43,599 nucleotides of DNA from Acidiphilium sp. 37-60-79 (GTDB lineage Bacteria > Pseudomonadota > Alphaproteobacteria > Acetobacterales > Acetobacteraceae): assembly GCA_002279355.1 (NCBI GenBank), contig NCBV01000023.1, positions 1 through 43,599 of the forward strand, given 5' to 3'. The notes beneath the pieces are model-generated. The model made no database searches. It had not been told where the DNA came from and worked only from the letters and a program-made list of their open reading frames with translations. Position numbers and translations under genes: made by a program. This document shows, in pieces, positions 1 through 8,131 of this stretch. Position 1 is the first letter of the stretch; each line of letters starts with the position of its first letter.

Positions 1-49
1 TGTCCGTTCGCATTGGCTCACGAACAATGCTCCAGCTCATTGTTTTGGC

Positions 50-96
50 GAGCAACTTTATCCGATCAGGTGATTCCACCTGATCGGATGTTGCTC
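50..96. terminator. Long hairpin at the 3' end of the first glutamine-synthetase-like gene
   Basis: A perfect 12-bp inverted repeat (61-72 TCCGATCAGGTG with 77-88, loop ATTC) is extended by a 7-bp outer stem (50-56 GAGCAAC with 90-96 GTTGCTC). The outer stem touches the last base of the stop codon of the minus-strand gene that ends at 96. No U-tract follows in the minus-strand direction, so it is not a textbook intrinsic terminator. It may protect the transcript's 3' end or assist Rho-dependent termination. The remaining bases 1-49 contain only weaker, mutually exclusive short inverted repeats and no gene I can support. Confidence 0.5.
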
Positions 97-1457
97 TAGG
101 CATTCTTCAAATAGGCGTCATACTCCACATCCGATATCCGGCGGCGGAACTCGTCAATCTCCTGGCGCTTACACGCTGCGAAAATTCCTTGGAATTTCGG
201 GCCAAAAATCGCCGCCGTCTGCGCCGAACCCGCGAACCGCTCCGTCGCCGCACTCCACGCGATCGGTAGTTTCGGGGCCGCCGCGCCCGTTTTATCGCCA
301 ATCGATTCAGGGCCAGGATCGGCCTTGCGCGCCATCCCATCCAACATCGCGCCGAGCATGGCGGCAAAGGCCAGATATGGGTTGCAATCCGCCCCAGCCA
401 CCCGGTGCTCAATGCGCGCAGCCCGCGGCTCGGCATTAATTACGCGCACCGCCGATAGCCGATTATCATGCCCCCAATCGCCAAACACCGGCGCATGGGT
501 GCCCGGTGCAAACCGTCGGAACGAGTTGGCGTGCGGCGCCAAAACCAACATCGTGTCGGGCATCGCATTCACCACCCCGCCCAGCGCGTGATACAGCGTC
601 GGGCTCGGTTTGCGCGCATCGCCAGTAAAAATATTGGCTCCGTCTCGGTCCAATATCGACATATGCACATGCATGCCGCTCCCGGCCCAATTACCGAACG
701 GCTTGGCCATAAAGGTTGCGCAAAGACCGTGCTTGCGCGCAATTTGTTTGACCGCGCGCTTGAACAGCACTGCGTCATCAGCAATGCGCAGCGCGTCCGG
801 CGCATAGCGCAGCGTCACCTCGAATTGGCCCGGCCCGTTTTCGCTAATCAGCGTATCAAGCGCGATGCTCTGGGCAGAGGCCGCGCGCAGCAAATCGCGC
901 AGGATCGGTTCATAATCATGGATTTCCCAAAGCCCCATCGTATCAGTCTGCCAGCCACGCCAAGCACTTTCATCAGCGCCGCGCGGCGCGATGCGCTGGC
1001 CGCCGGTCCGGCTAGGATCAACCAGATAAAACTCTAACTCCACGCCGACCGATGGTGTAAGACCAAGCTGCGTATAACGATCAAGCACGCGGGTAAGCAC
1101 GCCGCGCGGATCGGCATAAAATAACGAGCCATCCGCCTCGCGCATGGTCAACAGCGCCTGGGTTGCGTGCCCCTCGGCCCATTGCATCCGGGTTACACTA
1201 TGCGCCACCGCAACGCATGTGCCATCAGGGTCACCGGTGTCAAAAGCGATGCCACCTTCAACGATATCGCGGCCCCAAATATCGAGCAAATAGGCCGAGC
1301 GCGGCATCGCGATGCCAGCACCTAACAATGCCTCCGCCTTGTCGCGCTGCAACCATTTGCCACGCGGCACGCCGTTCACATCAATGATAAACGCCTCAAT
1401 CAGCTCGCTCTCACCGAGCAGCGCTAGCCGATCTTCATGGGATGATACGATATCCAT
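96..1457 (-). CDS. Glutamine synthetase family protein, probable gamma-glutamylpolyamine synthetase
   Basis: This 453-residue protein has the whole glutamine synthetase fold: an N-terminal beta-grasp region (about 15-110), then the catalytic domain with metal-binding glutamates in VELEFYL (E140, E142) and ENGPGQFE (E206, E213), and the ATP/glutamate loop GSGMHVHMS (259-267). Relatives in the PuuA/SpuI group join glutamate to putrescine or other polyamines in an ATP-dependent reaction. That substrate is inferred from context: it lies 8 bp downstream of a putrescine-type aminotransferase gene on the same strand and close to alanine dehydrogenase, a PuuR-like regulator and a Pot transporter. It differs clearly from the second paralogue at 9511, whose loop reads GSAMHIHQS, so the two probably differ in amine preference. 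True glutamine synthetase is unlikely because of the context. The ATG start at 1457 follows the aminotransferase stop closely. Confidence 0.85.
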   Translation of the reverse strand: MDIVSSHEDRLALLGESELIEAFIIDVNGVPRGKWLQRDKAEALLGAGIAMPRSAYLLDIWGRDIVEGGIAFDTGDPDGTCVAVAHSVTRMQWAEGHATQALLTMREADGSLFYADPRGVLTRVLDRYTQLGLTPSVGVELEFYLVDPSRTGGQRIAPRGADESAWRGWQTDTMGLWEIHDYEPILRDLLRAASAQSIALDTLISENGPGQFEVTLRYAPDALRIADDAVLFKRAVKQIARKHGLCATFMAKPFGNWAGSGMHVHMSILDRDGANIFTGDARKPSPTLYHALGGVVNAMPDTMLVLAPHANSFRRFAPGTHAPVFGDWGHDNRLSAVRVINAEPRAARIEHRVAGADCNPYLAFAAMLGAMLDGMARKADPGPESIGDKTGAAAPKLPIAWSAATERFAGSAQTAAIFGPKFQGIFAACKRQEIDEFRRRISDVEYDAYLKNA

Positions 1458-1465
1458 CGGCTAAA

Positions 1466-2857
1466 TCACTGTATTTCAGAACGAACATCGGCTTGGGTTG
1501 CCAAAATTGCGCGCTTGGCGCGGGCAACCAGTTCATCGATTTCTGCGTCCGTAATGGTCAGAGGCGGTGAAAACACCATGGTATCGCGCACCGCCCGCAT
1601 CACTAAATTGTTAGCAAAACAATGATCGCGGCATAGCGTGCCAACCCGTCCGCGCTTGTCGAAAAACCGCCTTGTGCGTTTATCAGCGGTCAGCTCGATC
1701 GCGCCGATCAGGCCAGTGCCGCGAATCTCGCCAATAATCGGCTCATCCGCCAAGGCCTCGGTCAATTTGGCACGCAGCGTCACGCCCATCCGCTCCGCGC
1801 GGGCGGCAAGCCCTTCGGATTCCAAAATATCCAGATTGGCCAAAGCCACAGCGCAGGCCACCGGATGACCGGAATAGGTGAAACCATGGTAAAACTCGCC
1901 GGTCTGATTAATCAGCACATCGGCAACCTTGTCGCCCACCAGCACCGCTGACAAGGGAATGTAGCCCGAGGTAATCCCCTTCGCGAGCGTCATCAAATCT
2001 GGGGTGATGCCAAATGTCTCGCTGCCAAACATCCGTCCGGTGCGCCCAAAGCCGCAAATTACTTCATCGGCAATCAGTAAAATATCATTGGCGCGGCAAA
2101 TGCGCTGGATTTCCGGCCAATAGGTTTCTGGTGGAATAATCACCCCACCCGCCCCTTGGATCGGCTCGCCAATGAACGCTGCGACATGGTCCGCGCCAAT
2201 CTCATGGATTTTCGCCTCAACCTGCTTTGCCGCATAGAGGCCAAACTCCGCAGGGCTCATTTGCCCGCCATAGCCATACCAATAAGGCGGCAACACATGG
2301 GCAAAATCAGGCAAAGCAGCGCCCTGACGATGCATATCCACCATGCCGCCGGCCGCCGCCCCCAAGGTGGTCGAGCCATGATAGCCGAATTCGCGCCCGA
2401 TAATCACCCGCTTGCTCGGCTGGCCCTTGGTAATCCAGTACGTGCGCGCCATGCGCAAGGCAGTGTCGACCGCTTCCGAGCCTGAGCACGCGAAAAACGC
2501 ATGGTTCAAATCCCCCGGCGCCATGCGCGTCAACCGCTCCGCGAGGCTGATCACCGGGCGGGTCGCAGTTTTGAAAAATGTATTATAAAACGGCAACGTT
2601 TTCATTTGCGCCGTTGCAGCATCGACCAACTCTTGCCGCCCATAGCCAACGGCAACGCACCAAAGCCCGGCCATGGCATCAAGAATCCGATTGCCCGCAT
2701 CATCGGTCAAATAAACGCCCTCGGCGCTGGTGATGATTTTCACCTTGCCCTGATGCAGCGCGCGATGATCGGAAAATGGGTGCAAATGATGGGCAGCATC
2801 TGCCGCCTGCCAGTCAAAACCAAATGAATTACGAGACGTTTCAGGGTGATCCAGCAT
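1466..2857 (-). CDS. spuC: Class III aminotransferase, probable putrescine/polyamine:pyruvate aminotransferase
   Basis: This 463-residue PLP-dependent class III (omega) aminotransferase shows the SGSEA phosphate-binding segment (125-129), the pyridine-nitrogen aspartate in ADEV (D264) and the Schiff-base lysine in TLAKGITSGY (K293). SpuC-type enzymes move the amino group of putrescine, cadaverine or similar amines to pyruvate, giving an aminoaldehyde and alanine. Assignment to polyamines rests on context: it heads a minus-strand pair with the gamma-glutamylpolyamine synthetase-like gene (8-bp gap) and sits beside ald, a PuuR-like gene and a polyamine importer. The ATG at 2857 has a GGAG about 8 bases upstream. 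The 204-bp upstream gap (2858-3061) must hold its promoter. It contains a 10-bp palindrome GGCTATAGCC (2926-2935), but no promoter I can defend. Beta-alanine or another omega-amino acid remains possible as substrate. Confidence 0.85.
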   Translation of the reverse strand: MLDHPETSRNSFGFDWQAADAAHHLHPFSDHRALHQGKVKIITSAEGVYLTDDAGNRILDAMAGLWCVAVGYGRQELVDAATAQMKTLPFYNTFFKTATRPVISLAERLTRMAPGDLNHAFFACSGSEAVDTALRMARTYWITKGQPSKRVIIGREFGYHGSTTLGAAAGGMVDMHRQGAALPDFAHVLPPYWYGYGGQMSPAEFGLYAAKQVEAKIHEIGADHVAAFIGEPIQGAGGVIIPPETYWPEIQRICRANDILLIADEVICGFGRTGRMFGSETFGITPDLMTLAKGITSGYIPLSAVLVGDKVADVLINQTGEFYHGFTYSGHPVACAVALANLDILESEGLAARAERMGVTLRAKLTEALADEPIIGEIRGTGLIGAIELTADKRTRRFFDKRGRVGTLCRDHCFANNLVMRAVRDTMVFSPPLTITDAEIDELVARAKRAILATQADVRSEIQ

Positions 2858-3061
2858 AGTAAACTCCGATGTTAGAGCAAAGTCGCGGCACCACGCCGCA
2901 CGCTACAACAATCAGGAGCGATGCGGGCTATAGCCAATTCGCGCGCACAGCCGAAGCAACTCGGTATGGGCGTCGCGCATCATACTATTGCAAAAAGCCA
3001 ACATCCTACCTAATCCTAGTGAAACCTGACCGCGGGTTCAACAAAAAAATCGAGCAGATCA

Positions 3062-3640
3062 TCAGAAACTCGGCGGGGTGTTGGCGCTGATCACTTCGCA
3101 GAGCTCATCAAACGGATTCCGAAACCGGTGTGGGATGCGGCTGTTAAAGTAATAAGCATCGCCCGCCCCGAGCGCTTGTTCCTGGTCGCCCACCGTGACG
3201 AGCAGGCGCCCGCGCACCACGATACCCACCTCTTCGCCCTCATGGCGCAGCATCGCCTCGCCAGTATCCGCCCCGGGCCGATAGGTCTCATGCAGCATTT
3301 GCAGCGCGCGATCTTTGAGGCGCCGCCCAACCATGCGAAACGAAATCTGCTCTTCGAAGGCAATTTCGGTTAGGTCGGCGGCGGCAAAAAACACATCCTC
3401 CGGCGCGGTCAGATCCAGGGTGAAAAACTCCGCGAGCGACATCGGGATGCCATCGAGAATTTTCTTCAGCGATGAAATTGAGGGGCTGACCCGCCCCTGT
3501 TCAATCAGCGAGATCGCGCCATTGGTCACGCCCGCCCGACGCGCCAATTCGCGCTGGGTCAGGCCGAACACTTGGCGCATCCGCTTGAGCCGCGCGCCAA
3601 CTGCCGTTTCCTCGCCCGATCCGGGTTCCTCGTCAGCCAT
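3062..3640 (-). CDS. PuuR-like XRE-family regulator with C-terminal cupin domain
   Basis: About 192 residues. An N-terminal XRE helix-turn-helix (roughly residues 15-70, with the TQRELARRAGVTNGAISLIE region) is followed by a linker and a C-terminal cupin_2 sensor domain (roughly 115-190) containing the HEGEEVGIVVRG and GDAYYFNSRIPHRF strands. This architecture and size match E. coli PuuR (185 residues), which represses polyamine catabolism and is relieved by putrescine. It lies 9 bp downstream of ald on the same strand, so it is probably cotranscribed with ald. Its likely targets are the ald/potA divergent region and the aminotransferase promoter, which is an inference. A GTG immediately before the ATG (3643) is an alternative start adding one residue. 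Seven A's at 3044-3050 read as a U-tract on the minus strand, but I see no stem in front of it. Confidence 0.85.
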   Translation of the reverse strand: MADEEPGSGEETAVGARLKRMRQVFGLTQRELARRAGVTNGAISLIEQGRVSPSISSLKKILDGIPMSLAEFFTLDLTAPEDVFFAAADLTEIAFEEQISFRMVGRRLKDRALQMLHETYRPGADTGEAMLRHEGEEVGIVVRGRLLVTVGDQEQALGAGDAYYFNSRIPHRFRNPFDELCEVISANTPPSF

Positions 3641-3649
3641 CACCCGTGC

Positions 3650-4771
3650 TTATGCCCCCGCGAGCGCCTGTTCGGCATCCAACACCGGCACGCCCAGCGC
3701 CTGCGCGACCGCGGGATGCACAATCCGTCCCTCCGCTACATTAAGCCCTGCGCGCAAATGGGTATCGGCCCGCAACGCGGCTTTCCAACCATGATCGGCC
3801 AATTTCAGCGCATAAGGCAGCGTCGCTTGCGCCAGAGCAAAGGTCGACGTGCGCGGCACCGCACCTGGCATGTTCGCCACGCAATAATGCACCACCCCAT
3901 CGACCACATAAGTCGGGTTGTCATGGGTGGTTGGATGGCTGGTCTCAAAGCACCCGCCCTGATCAATCGCGACATCGACCAGGACCGCCCCCCGGCGCAT
4001 CTGGCTCAACATCGCCCGTGTGACCAACTTCGGCGCGGAAGCACCCGGCACCAATACCGCGCCAATCACCAAATCCGCATGAAATACCGCTTCCTCAATC
4101 GCCTCCGTGGTGGCGAATACGGTCTTCAAATGCGGGCCATATAAATCATCGAGTTGCGCCAACCGACCGATCGATTTGTCGAGCACCGTCACATCGGCCC
4201 CCATACCCATCGCGATGCGCGCGGCATTGGTGCCCACCACCCCGCCGCCCAGCACAACCACCCGTGCGGGCGGCACACCGGGCACACCGGCAAGCAACAC
4301 GCCGAACCCACCATTGGCTTTTTGCAACGATACCGCACCCACCTGCACCGCCATCCGCCCAGCAACCTCACTCATCGGCGCGAGCAATGGCAACCGGCCC
4401 AGCGCGTCCGTCACGGTCTCATAGGCGATCGCAACACAGCCAGATTCCATCAGCAATTTGGCCTGGTCCGGGTCCGGGGCCAAATGCAGATAGGTGAATA
4501 AAATCTGCCCGGGTCGCAGGCGCTGACATTCGTTGGGCTGCGGCTCCTTGACCTTTACGATCATCTCGGCGGCGCCAAAAACCTGCGCCGCATCGGCCGC
4601 AATCGTCGCCCCGGCTTTCGCATAGGCGGCATCATCCATGCCAATGCCCTCGCCCGCACCCGTTTCGACCAACACATGATGGCCATGCCCGCGCAATTCC
4701 CGCACCGATGCTGGCGTCAATCCAACCCGATATTCGTGATTCTTGATTTCCCGTGGAACACCGATCAACAT
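3650..4771 (-). CDS. ald: Alanine dehydrogenase
   Basis: From the ATG at 4771 this is a 373-residue NAD-dependent alanine dehydrogenase, the usual family length, with the classic N-terminus MLIGVPREIKNHEYRVG. The known catalytic and substrate residues are all in register: R15, K75 (IVKVKEP), H96 (TYLHLAP) and D270 (VDVAIDQGG). The Rossmann motif is VVVLGGGVVG (171-180). It interconverts L-alanine and pyruvate plus ammonia. An upstream in-frame extension to 4849 is open, but the 4771 start has a strong Shine-Dalgarno (GGGAG 8 bases upstream) and matches the family N-terminus, so I chose it. Among polyamine genes its job is probably to recycle the alanine made by the pyruvate-dependent aminotransferase. 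It is divergent from the potABCD operon and followed by the PuuR-like regulator. Confidence 0.95.
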   Translation of the reverse strand: MLIGVPREIKNHEYRVGLTPASVRELRGHGHHVLVETGAGEGIGMDDAAYAKAGATIAADAAQVFGAAEMIVKVKEPQPNECQRLRPGQILFTYLHLAPDPDQAKLLMESGCVAIAYETVTDALGRLPLLAPMSEVAGRMAVQVGAVSLQKANGGFGVLLAGVPGVPPARVVVLGGGVVGTNAARIAMGMGADVTVLDKSIGRLAQLDDLYGPHLKTVFATTEAIEEAVFHADLVIGAVLVPGASAPKLVTRAMLSQMRRGAVLVDVAIDQGGCFETSHPTTHDNPTYVVDGVVHYCVANMPGAVPRTSTFALAQATLPYALKLADHGWKAALRADTHLRAGLNVAEGRIVHPAVAQALGVPVLDAEQALAGA

Positions 4772-4844
4772 ATTGATTCTCCCGATGGACGAAGACCGTT
4801 TAGAATAATCAACACTAATAGCCGGACAAACCGTCTCGCGCAAT

Positions 4845-4900
4845 ATCATTTCGTGGTGGATCGAGTGATTTCGTCGTAACCCGAACCATCACAAAATGAT
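4845..4900. promoter_or_regulatory. Candidate operator cluster between ald and potA
   Basis: The 439-bp gap between the divergent ald and potA starts holds a 15-bp inverted repeat with two mismatches (4845-4859 and 4886-4900). Inside the pair, the motif TCATTTCGTGG (4846-4856) recurs directly as TGATTTCGTCG (4866-4876), exactly 20 bp away or about two helical turns. The right arm TCACAAAATGA is the inverted third copy. Such spacing suits a dimeric regulator, and the nearby PuuR-like HTH-cupin protein is the obvious candidate. On the minus strand a weak TTGTCC-N16-TATTCT promoter for ald lies just downstream of this cluster. The rest of the gap contains the palindromic element at 4953-5075 and no gene. 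Confidence 0.4.
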
Positions 4901-4952
4901 CGCCCTGCTCTCGTTAATTATTCTTGACGACTAGAAAAACTTTAGCGATGCT

Positions 4953-5075
4953 CTAGTGTCCCGATTCTGAAATCCGTTGGATTTCGGAATCAGAGTGGAC
5001 ACTAGAAAATTCAATGATTTAGTGGCCTGCTTATCCCTAAAATTCATCTCATGAATTTCAGGGGCAGGACACTAG
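4953..5075 (+). repeat. Palindromic MITE-like element, copy 1 (complete, plus orientation)
   Basis: This 123-bp element begins CTAGTGTCC and ends GGACACTAG. Its ends match as imperfect terminal inverted repeats over about 23 bp. It consists of two hairpins. Hairpin 1 is 4953-5005 (outer stem 9 bp perfect, inner stem GATTCTGAAATCC with one wobble). Hairpin 2 is 5020-5075 (stems around CCCTAAAATTCAT/ATGAATTTCAGGG). The two are joined by an A/T-rich linker. Partial copies occur at 9354-9433 and, inverted, at 12094-12200. There is no coding capacity. CTAG or TA could be a target duplication, as in IS5- or IS630/mariner-type elements, which is an inference. It lies between the operator cluster and potA. 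Confidence 0.85.
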
Positions 5076-5210
5076 CTTACGGGATGAAGGCCAGCACAAT
5101 ATCAAGTGCGACTGTTCGCTATGAGCGGGCGGTTGCCGGGGAGTTTGAATGCGTTCATCGCCGAGCCGGTCCCCGCGACCATCACAGGTAACCGGGCGCA
5201 GCACCTGCCC

Positions 5211-6311
5211 ATGAGTGCCCCTGTCGCCGCAGCACCAAACGGCTCGATCCGGGGGGCGATTGCGCTAGAAGGCATCAGCCGGGTGTTCGGGGGCGGCGTC
5301 ATCGCGGTCGATCAAATCAATCTGACCATTCAACCCGGCGAGTTTTTTACCCTGCTCGGCCCGTCCGGCTGCGGCAAAACCACGTTGCTGCGGATGATTG
5401 CCGGATTCGAAACGCCGGATGCCGGGCGTATCCTGATCTCCGGGCGCGAAATGCAAAACGTGCCGGCGCATTTGCGCGCGGTCAACACGGTGTTTCAATC
5501 CTACGCCCTGTTTCCGCATCTCAGCGTTGCGGAAAACATCGAATTTGGCCTGCGTATGCGCCGCATCGCCCGCCCCGAACGCAAGCTGCGCGTCGACCGG
5601 ATCATGGCGCTGCTGCAAATCGACGCATTCGCCCGCCGCAATCCCGCCCAACTCTCCGGTGGCCAGCGCCAGCGCGTGGCCCTCGCCCGCGCCCTGGTCA
5701 ATGAACCGGACGTAGTGCTGCTCGATGAGCCGCTTTCGGCTCTCGATGCCAAGCTGCGGGCCGAATTGCAGGTCGAGCTGATGCGGATGCAAAAGCGGCT
5801 CGGCATGACATTCGTGTTCGTCACCCACGATCAGCACGAGGCGCTGGTGATGAGTGATCGCATCGCGGTGATGGAGCGCGGCCGGTTGTTGCAGGTCGGC
5901 CCGGTGCTCGATGTCTATGAGCAGCCGCGTTCGGTGTTCGTGGCTGAGTTTCTCGGCCAGTCCAACATTTGGAAATTTGCCACTCATGCAGGCAATGTTG
6001 CGCAAACACCGATCGGCAATTTGGTGGTTGGCGCCCCGATTGGCACGCAGCGCACCGCGATGATCCGGCCGGAAAAAATCTGGCTCTACCCAGAGGCCGA
6101 GGCGCCGGGCGACCGGCCCAACTTGTTTCCCGGCACGGTGCGCGAAGCGATTTATCAGGGTGCTTCCACCCATTATCACGTCGAGCTTGCCGATGGCGCG
6201 ATGATTTTGGCGCTCGACACCAACAACCAAGCCGCCGAACGCAGCTGGGGTCCCGGCGAAAAACTGGTGTTGGAGCTTAAGCCGGGCAACATCATGCTGA
6301 TTGATGGATGA
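5211..6311 (+). CDS. potA: Polyamine ABC transporter ATP-binding protein (PotA-type)
   Basis: 366 residues from the ATG at 5211. It has the Walker A motif GPSGCGKTT (50-58), the ABC signature LSGGQRQRVALARAL, Walker B VVLLDEPLSALD, the switch histidine in FVTHDQHEA, and a C-terminal TOBE-like domain typical of the PotA/MalK group. It energises import of spermidine/putrescine at the cytoplasmic face of the membrane. It is first in a four-gene operon with two permeases and a periplasmic binding protein. The reading frame is open further upstream (GTG at 5106, ATG at 5121). None of the three starts has a good ribosome binding site, and 5211 was chosen because it gives the normal family N-terminus, so the start is uncertain. 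The palindromic element lies just upstream. Confidence 0.92.
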   Translation: MSAPVAAAPNGSIRGAIALEGISRVFGGGVIAVDQINLTIQPGEFFTLLGPSGCGKTTLLRMIAGFETPDAGRILISGREMQNVPAHLRAVNTVFQSYALFPHLSVAENIEFGLRMRRIARPERKLRVDRIMALLQIDAFARRNPAQLSGGQRQRVALARALVNEPDVVLLDEPLSALDAKLRAELQVELMRMQKRLGMTFVFVTHDQHEALVMSDRIAVMERGRLLQVGPVLDVYEQPRSVFVAEFLGQSNIWKFATHAGNVAQTPIGNLVVGAPIGTQRTAMIRPEKIWLYPEAEAPGDRPNLFPGTVREAIYQGASTHYHVELADGAMILALDTNNQAAERSWGPGEKLVLELKPGNIMLIDG

Positions 6312-6336
6312 GCTAAGCGATGCAGCCGGGGTGCCC

Positions 6337-7269
6337 ATGTCCGCAATAACCAATGCGCCACAATCTGGCACGGCCGAACGCGCCGAGCGGCTGGCGCGCG
6401 CGTGGCGGCTCTGGATCACCGCTGGCCCCGGACTGTTCTGGATCGTGCTGTTCTTGGTGCTGCCGAGTATGATTCTGCTCGCCATCGGATTTTTCTCAAT
6501 CGGCAATTACGGCAATCCGCATCTGCCGCTCACCCTCACCCCGATCCGTGAAGTCGCTGGCTATTCGATCCTGGGCTGGAGCCCGGCGAACATCACCACC
6601 ATCCTGCGCTCTTTGCTGCAAGCCGTTTCCGCAGCGGGACTAACTATTCTGCTCGCCTATCCGGTGGTGTTTTTCATCATCGCGCAACCGCCTGCGCTGC
6701 GCCCGCTTTTGTTGCTGTTCGTCATCCTGCCATCCTGGACCAATCAAGTGGTCCGCACCTATGCCTGGATGGAGTTGCTCGGCCCTGGCTCAGCCCTGTC
6801 GCATCTGGCGCAGACGCTGGGATTGCTGCCACCCCATCTTGGCCTGATGCCCGGGTTACTCGCTATGCAAATCGGGCTGACCTATAATTATTTGCCTTAC
6901 ATGGTTGTGCCCCTTTATGCGGCGGCGGAAAAACTCGATTGGAGCTTGGTTGAAGCGGGACGGGATCTGTATGCCTCGGGCGCGCGCTTATTCTGGAGCG
7001 CGGTGTTTCCACAAACACTCCCCGGTCTGCTCTCGGGCATCATCCTGGTCGCGATTCCCGCCTTTGGCGATTATGTCGTGCCCACCCTGCTGGGCGGTGG
7101 CAAATCAATGATGATCGGCGCGCTGATCGCGGCACAATTCCTGCAAACGCCGAACTGGCCCTATGGCGCGGCGCTGACCATTTTTATGCTGATTTTCACC
7201 TGCGCCGGATTGCTGGTGTTTCGGGTGATGAGCAAGCGCCTCGGCAGTTCCGAAGGCAGTATGCTGTGA
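6337..7269 (+). CDS. potB: Polyamine ABC transporter permease (PotB/PotH-type)
   Basis: About 310 residues with roughly six hydrophobic membrane segments, beginning with the helix around GLFWIVLFLVLPSMILLAI. It carries the cytoplasmic EAA-type coupling loop (VEAGRDLYASGARLFWSAVFP) that binds the ATPase. PotB/PotH proteins form one half of the transmembrane pore. The start at 6337 has a GGGG-rich ribosome binding site. An upstream ATG at 6304, overlapping the potA stop, would add 11 residues and cannot be excluded. The gene lies between potA and the second permease, whose GTG start overlaps this stop codon (GTGA), indicating translational coupling. Confidence 0.9.
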   Translation: MSAITNAPQSGTAERAERLARAWRLWITAGPGLFWIVLFLVLPSMILLAIGFFSIGNYGNPHLPLTLTPIREVAGYSILGWSPANITTILRSLLQAVSAAGLTILLAYPVVFFIIAQPPALRPLLLLFVILPSWTNQVVRTYAWMELLGPGSALSHLAQTLGLLPPHLGLMPGLLAMQIGLTYNYLPYMVVPLYAAAEKLDWSLVEAGRDLYASGARLFWSAVFPQTLPGLLSGIILVAIPAFGDYVVPTLLGGGKSMMIGALIAAQFLQTPNWPYGAALTIFMLIFTCAGLLVFRVMSKRLGSSEGSML

Positions 7270-8105
7270 GCAGCCGCCTCGCTCCGCCAATTCGCCGTGC
7301 GCTGTTGCTCAGCAGCATGCCGGTTTATCTGCTGCTCTATGCACCGTTGGCCCTGATCGCGATTTTCTCGTTCGCACCGGCACCGGGCGGGCAGGCTGCT
7401 AGTCTGCATTGGTATGGTGCGCTTTGGCATGAGCCGGATGTCCTCGCAGCACTTCGGCGCTCGGTGATGCTGGCGCTCGGCTCGTCGATTTTCGGCACGG
7501 GCCTCGGCACCTTGATGGGATTCGGGCTCAGCCGGTTTCGAAGCCGTGCGCGCTCTGGCTTCGCCGCCGCCATTCCCAGCCTGATCATCTACACCCCGAT
7601 CATCATGCCATCGTTGGTTTTCGGCATTGCCGACCTGATTTTTTTCAATCTGCTGCATAAAGCCACCGGGCTCTTCGCCGCCGGTCTGCTGACCATGGGC
7701 ATCGCCCATGTGACGTTTCAGGCGCCCTATGTGGCGTTGGTGGTGTTCGCTCGGATGTCTGGGCTCGATCCAAACTTGTTCGAGGCCTCGCATGATCTGT
7801 ATGCCAATGGGTGGCAGTCATTTTTCCATCTGACCGTGCCGGTGATCCGTCCGGCGATCATCGGTGGTTTTCTGCTGGCTTTTACTCTCTCAATTGATGA
7901 TTTTACCATCAGCTACTTCACCGCCGGACCCGGCAGCACCACCTTACCGATTTATATTTACAGCGCGGTCGCCCGCAAAGGCGTGGCACCGGACATCAAC
8001 GCTCTGGCCACTTTGATGATTGCCACAGTCATCGGCACTGGCCTATTGCAATATCTATTCACCCGCCAAAAAGAGCGGCGTCCCATGCCACGCGCCGGCG
8101 ACTAA
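7266..8105 (+). CDS. potC: Polyamine ABC transporter permease (PotC/PotI-type)
   Basis: 279 residues with about six transmembrane segments and the EAA coupling loop FEASHDLYANGWQSFFHLTVP, as in PotC/PotI. It is the second pore subunit of the importer. It starts with GTG at 7266, whose last two bases begin the stop codon of the preceding permease, so the two subunits are probably made in equal amounts. The TIDDFTISYF-like segment in the C-terminal third is typical of polyamine permeases of this class. It is followed after 26 bp by the binding-protein gene. Confidence 0.9.
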   Translation: MSSRLAPPIRRALLLSSMPVYLLLYAPLALIAIFSFAPAPGGQAASLHWYGALWHEPDVLAALRRSVMLALGSSIFGTGLGTLMGFGLSRFRSRARSGFAAAIPSLIIYTPIIMPSLVFGIADLIFFNLLHKATGLFAAGLLTMGIAHVTFQAPYVALVVFARMSGLDPNLFEASHDLYANGWQSFFHLTVPVIRPAIIGGFLLAFTLSIDDFTISYFTAGPGSTTLPIYIYSAVARKGVAPDINALATLMIATVIGTGLLQYLFTRQKERRPMPRAGD

Positions 8106-8131
8106 CGCGACAACCACATAGGAGGCTGACA

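Noticed and set aside
2926-2935. Palindrome GGCTATAGCC upstream of the aminotransferase as an operator
   Set aside because: It is only 10 bp, and the motif does not recur in the ald/potA region, so it may be chance.
3038-3062. Intrinsic terminator for the ald-regulator operon
   Set aside because: A run of seven A's (U's on the minus strand) is present, but I could not find a stable stem directly before it.
5265-6506. 413-codon minus-strand frame over potA
   Set aside because: It is antisense of the ATPase gene, with no recognisable motif or ribosome binding site.
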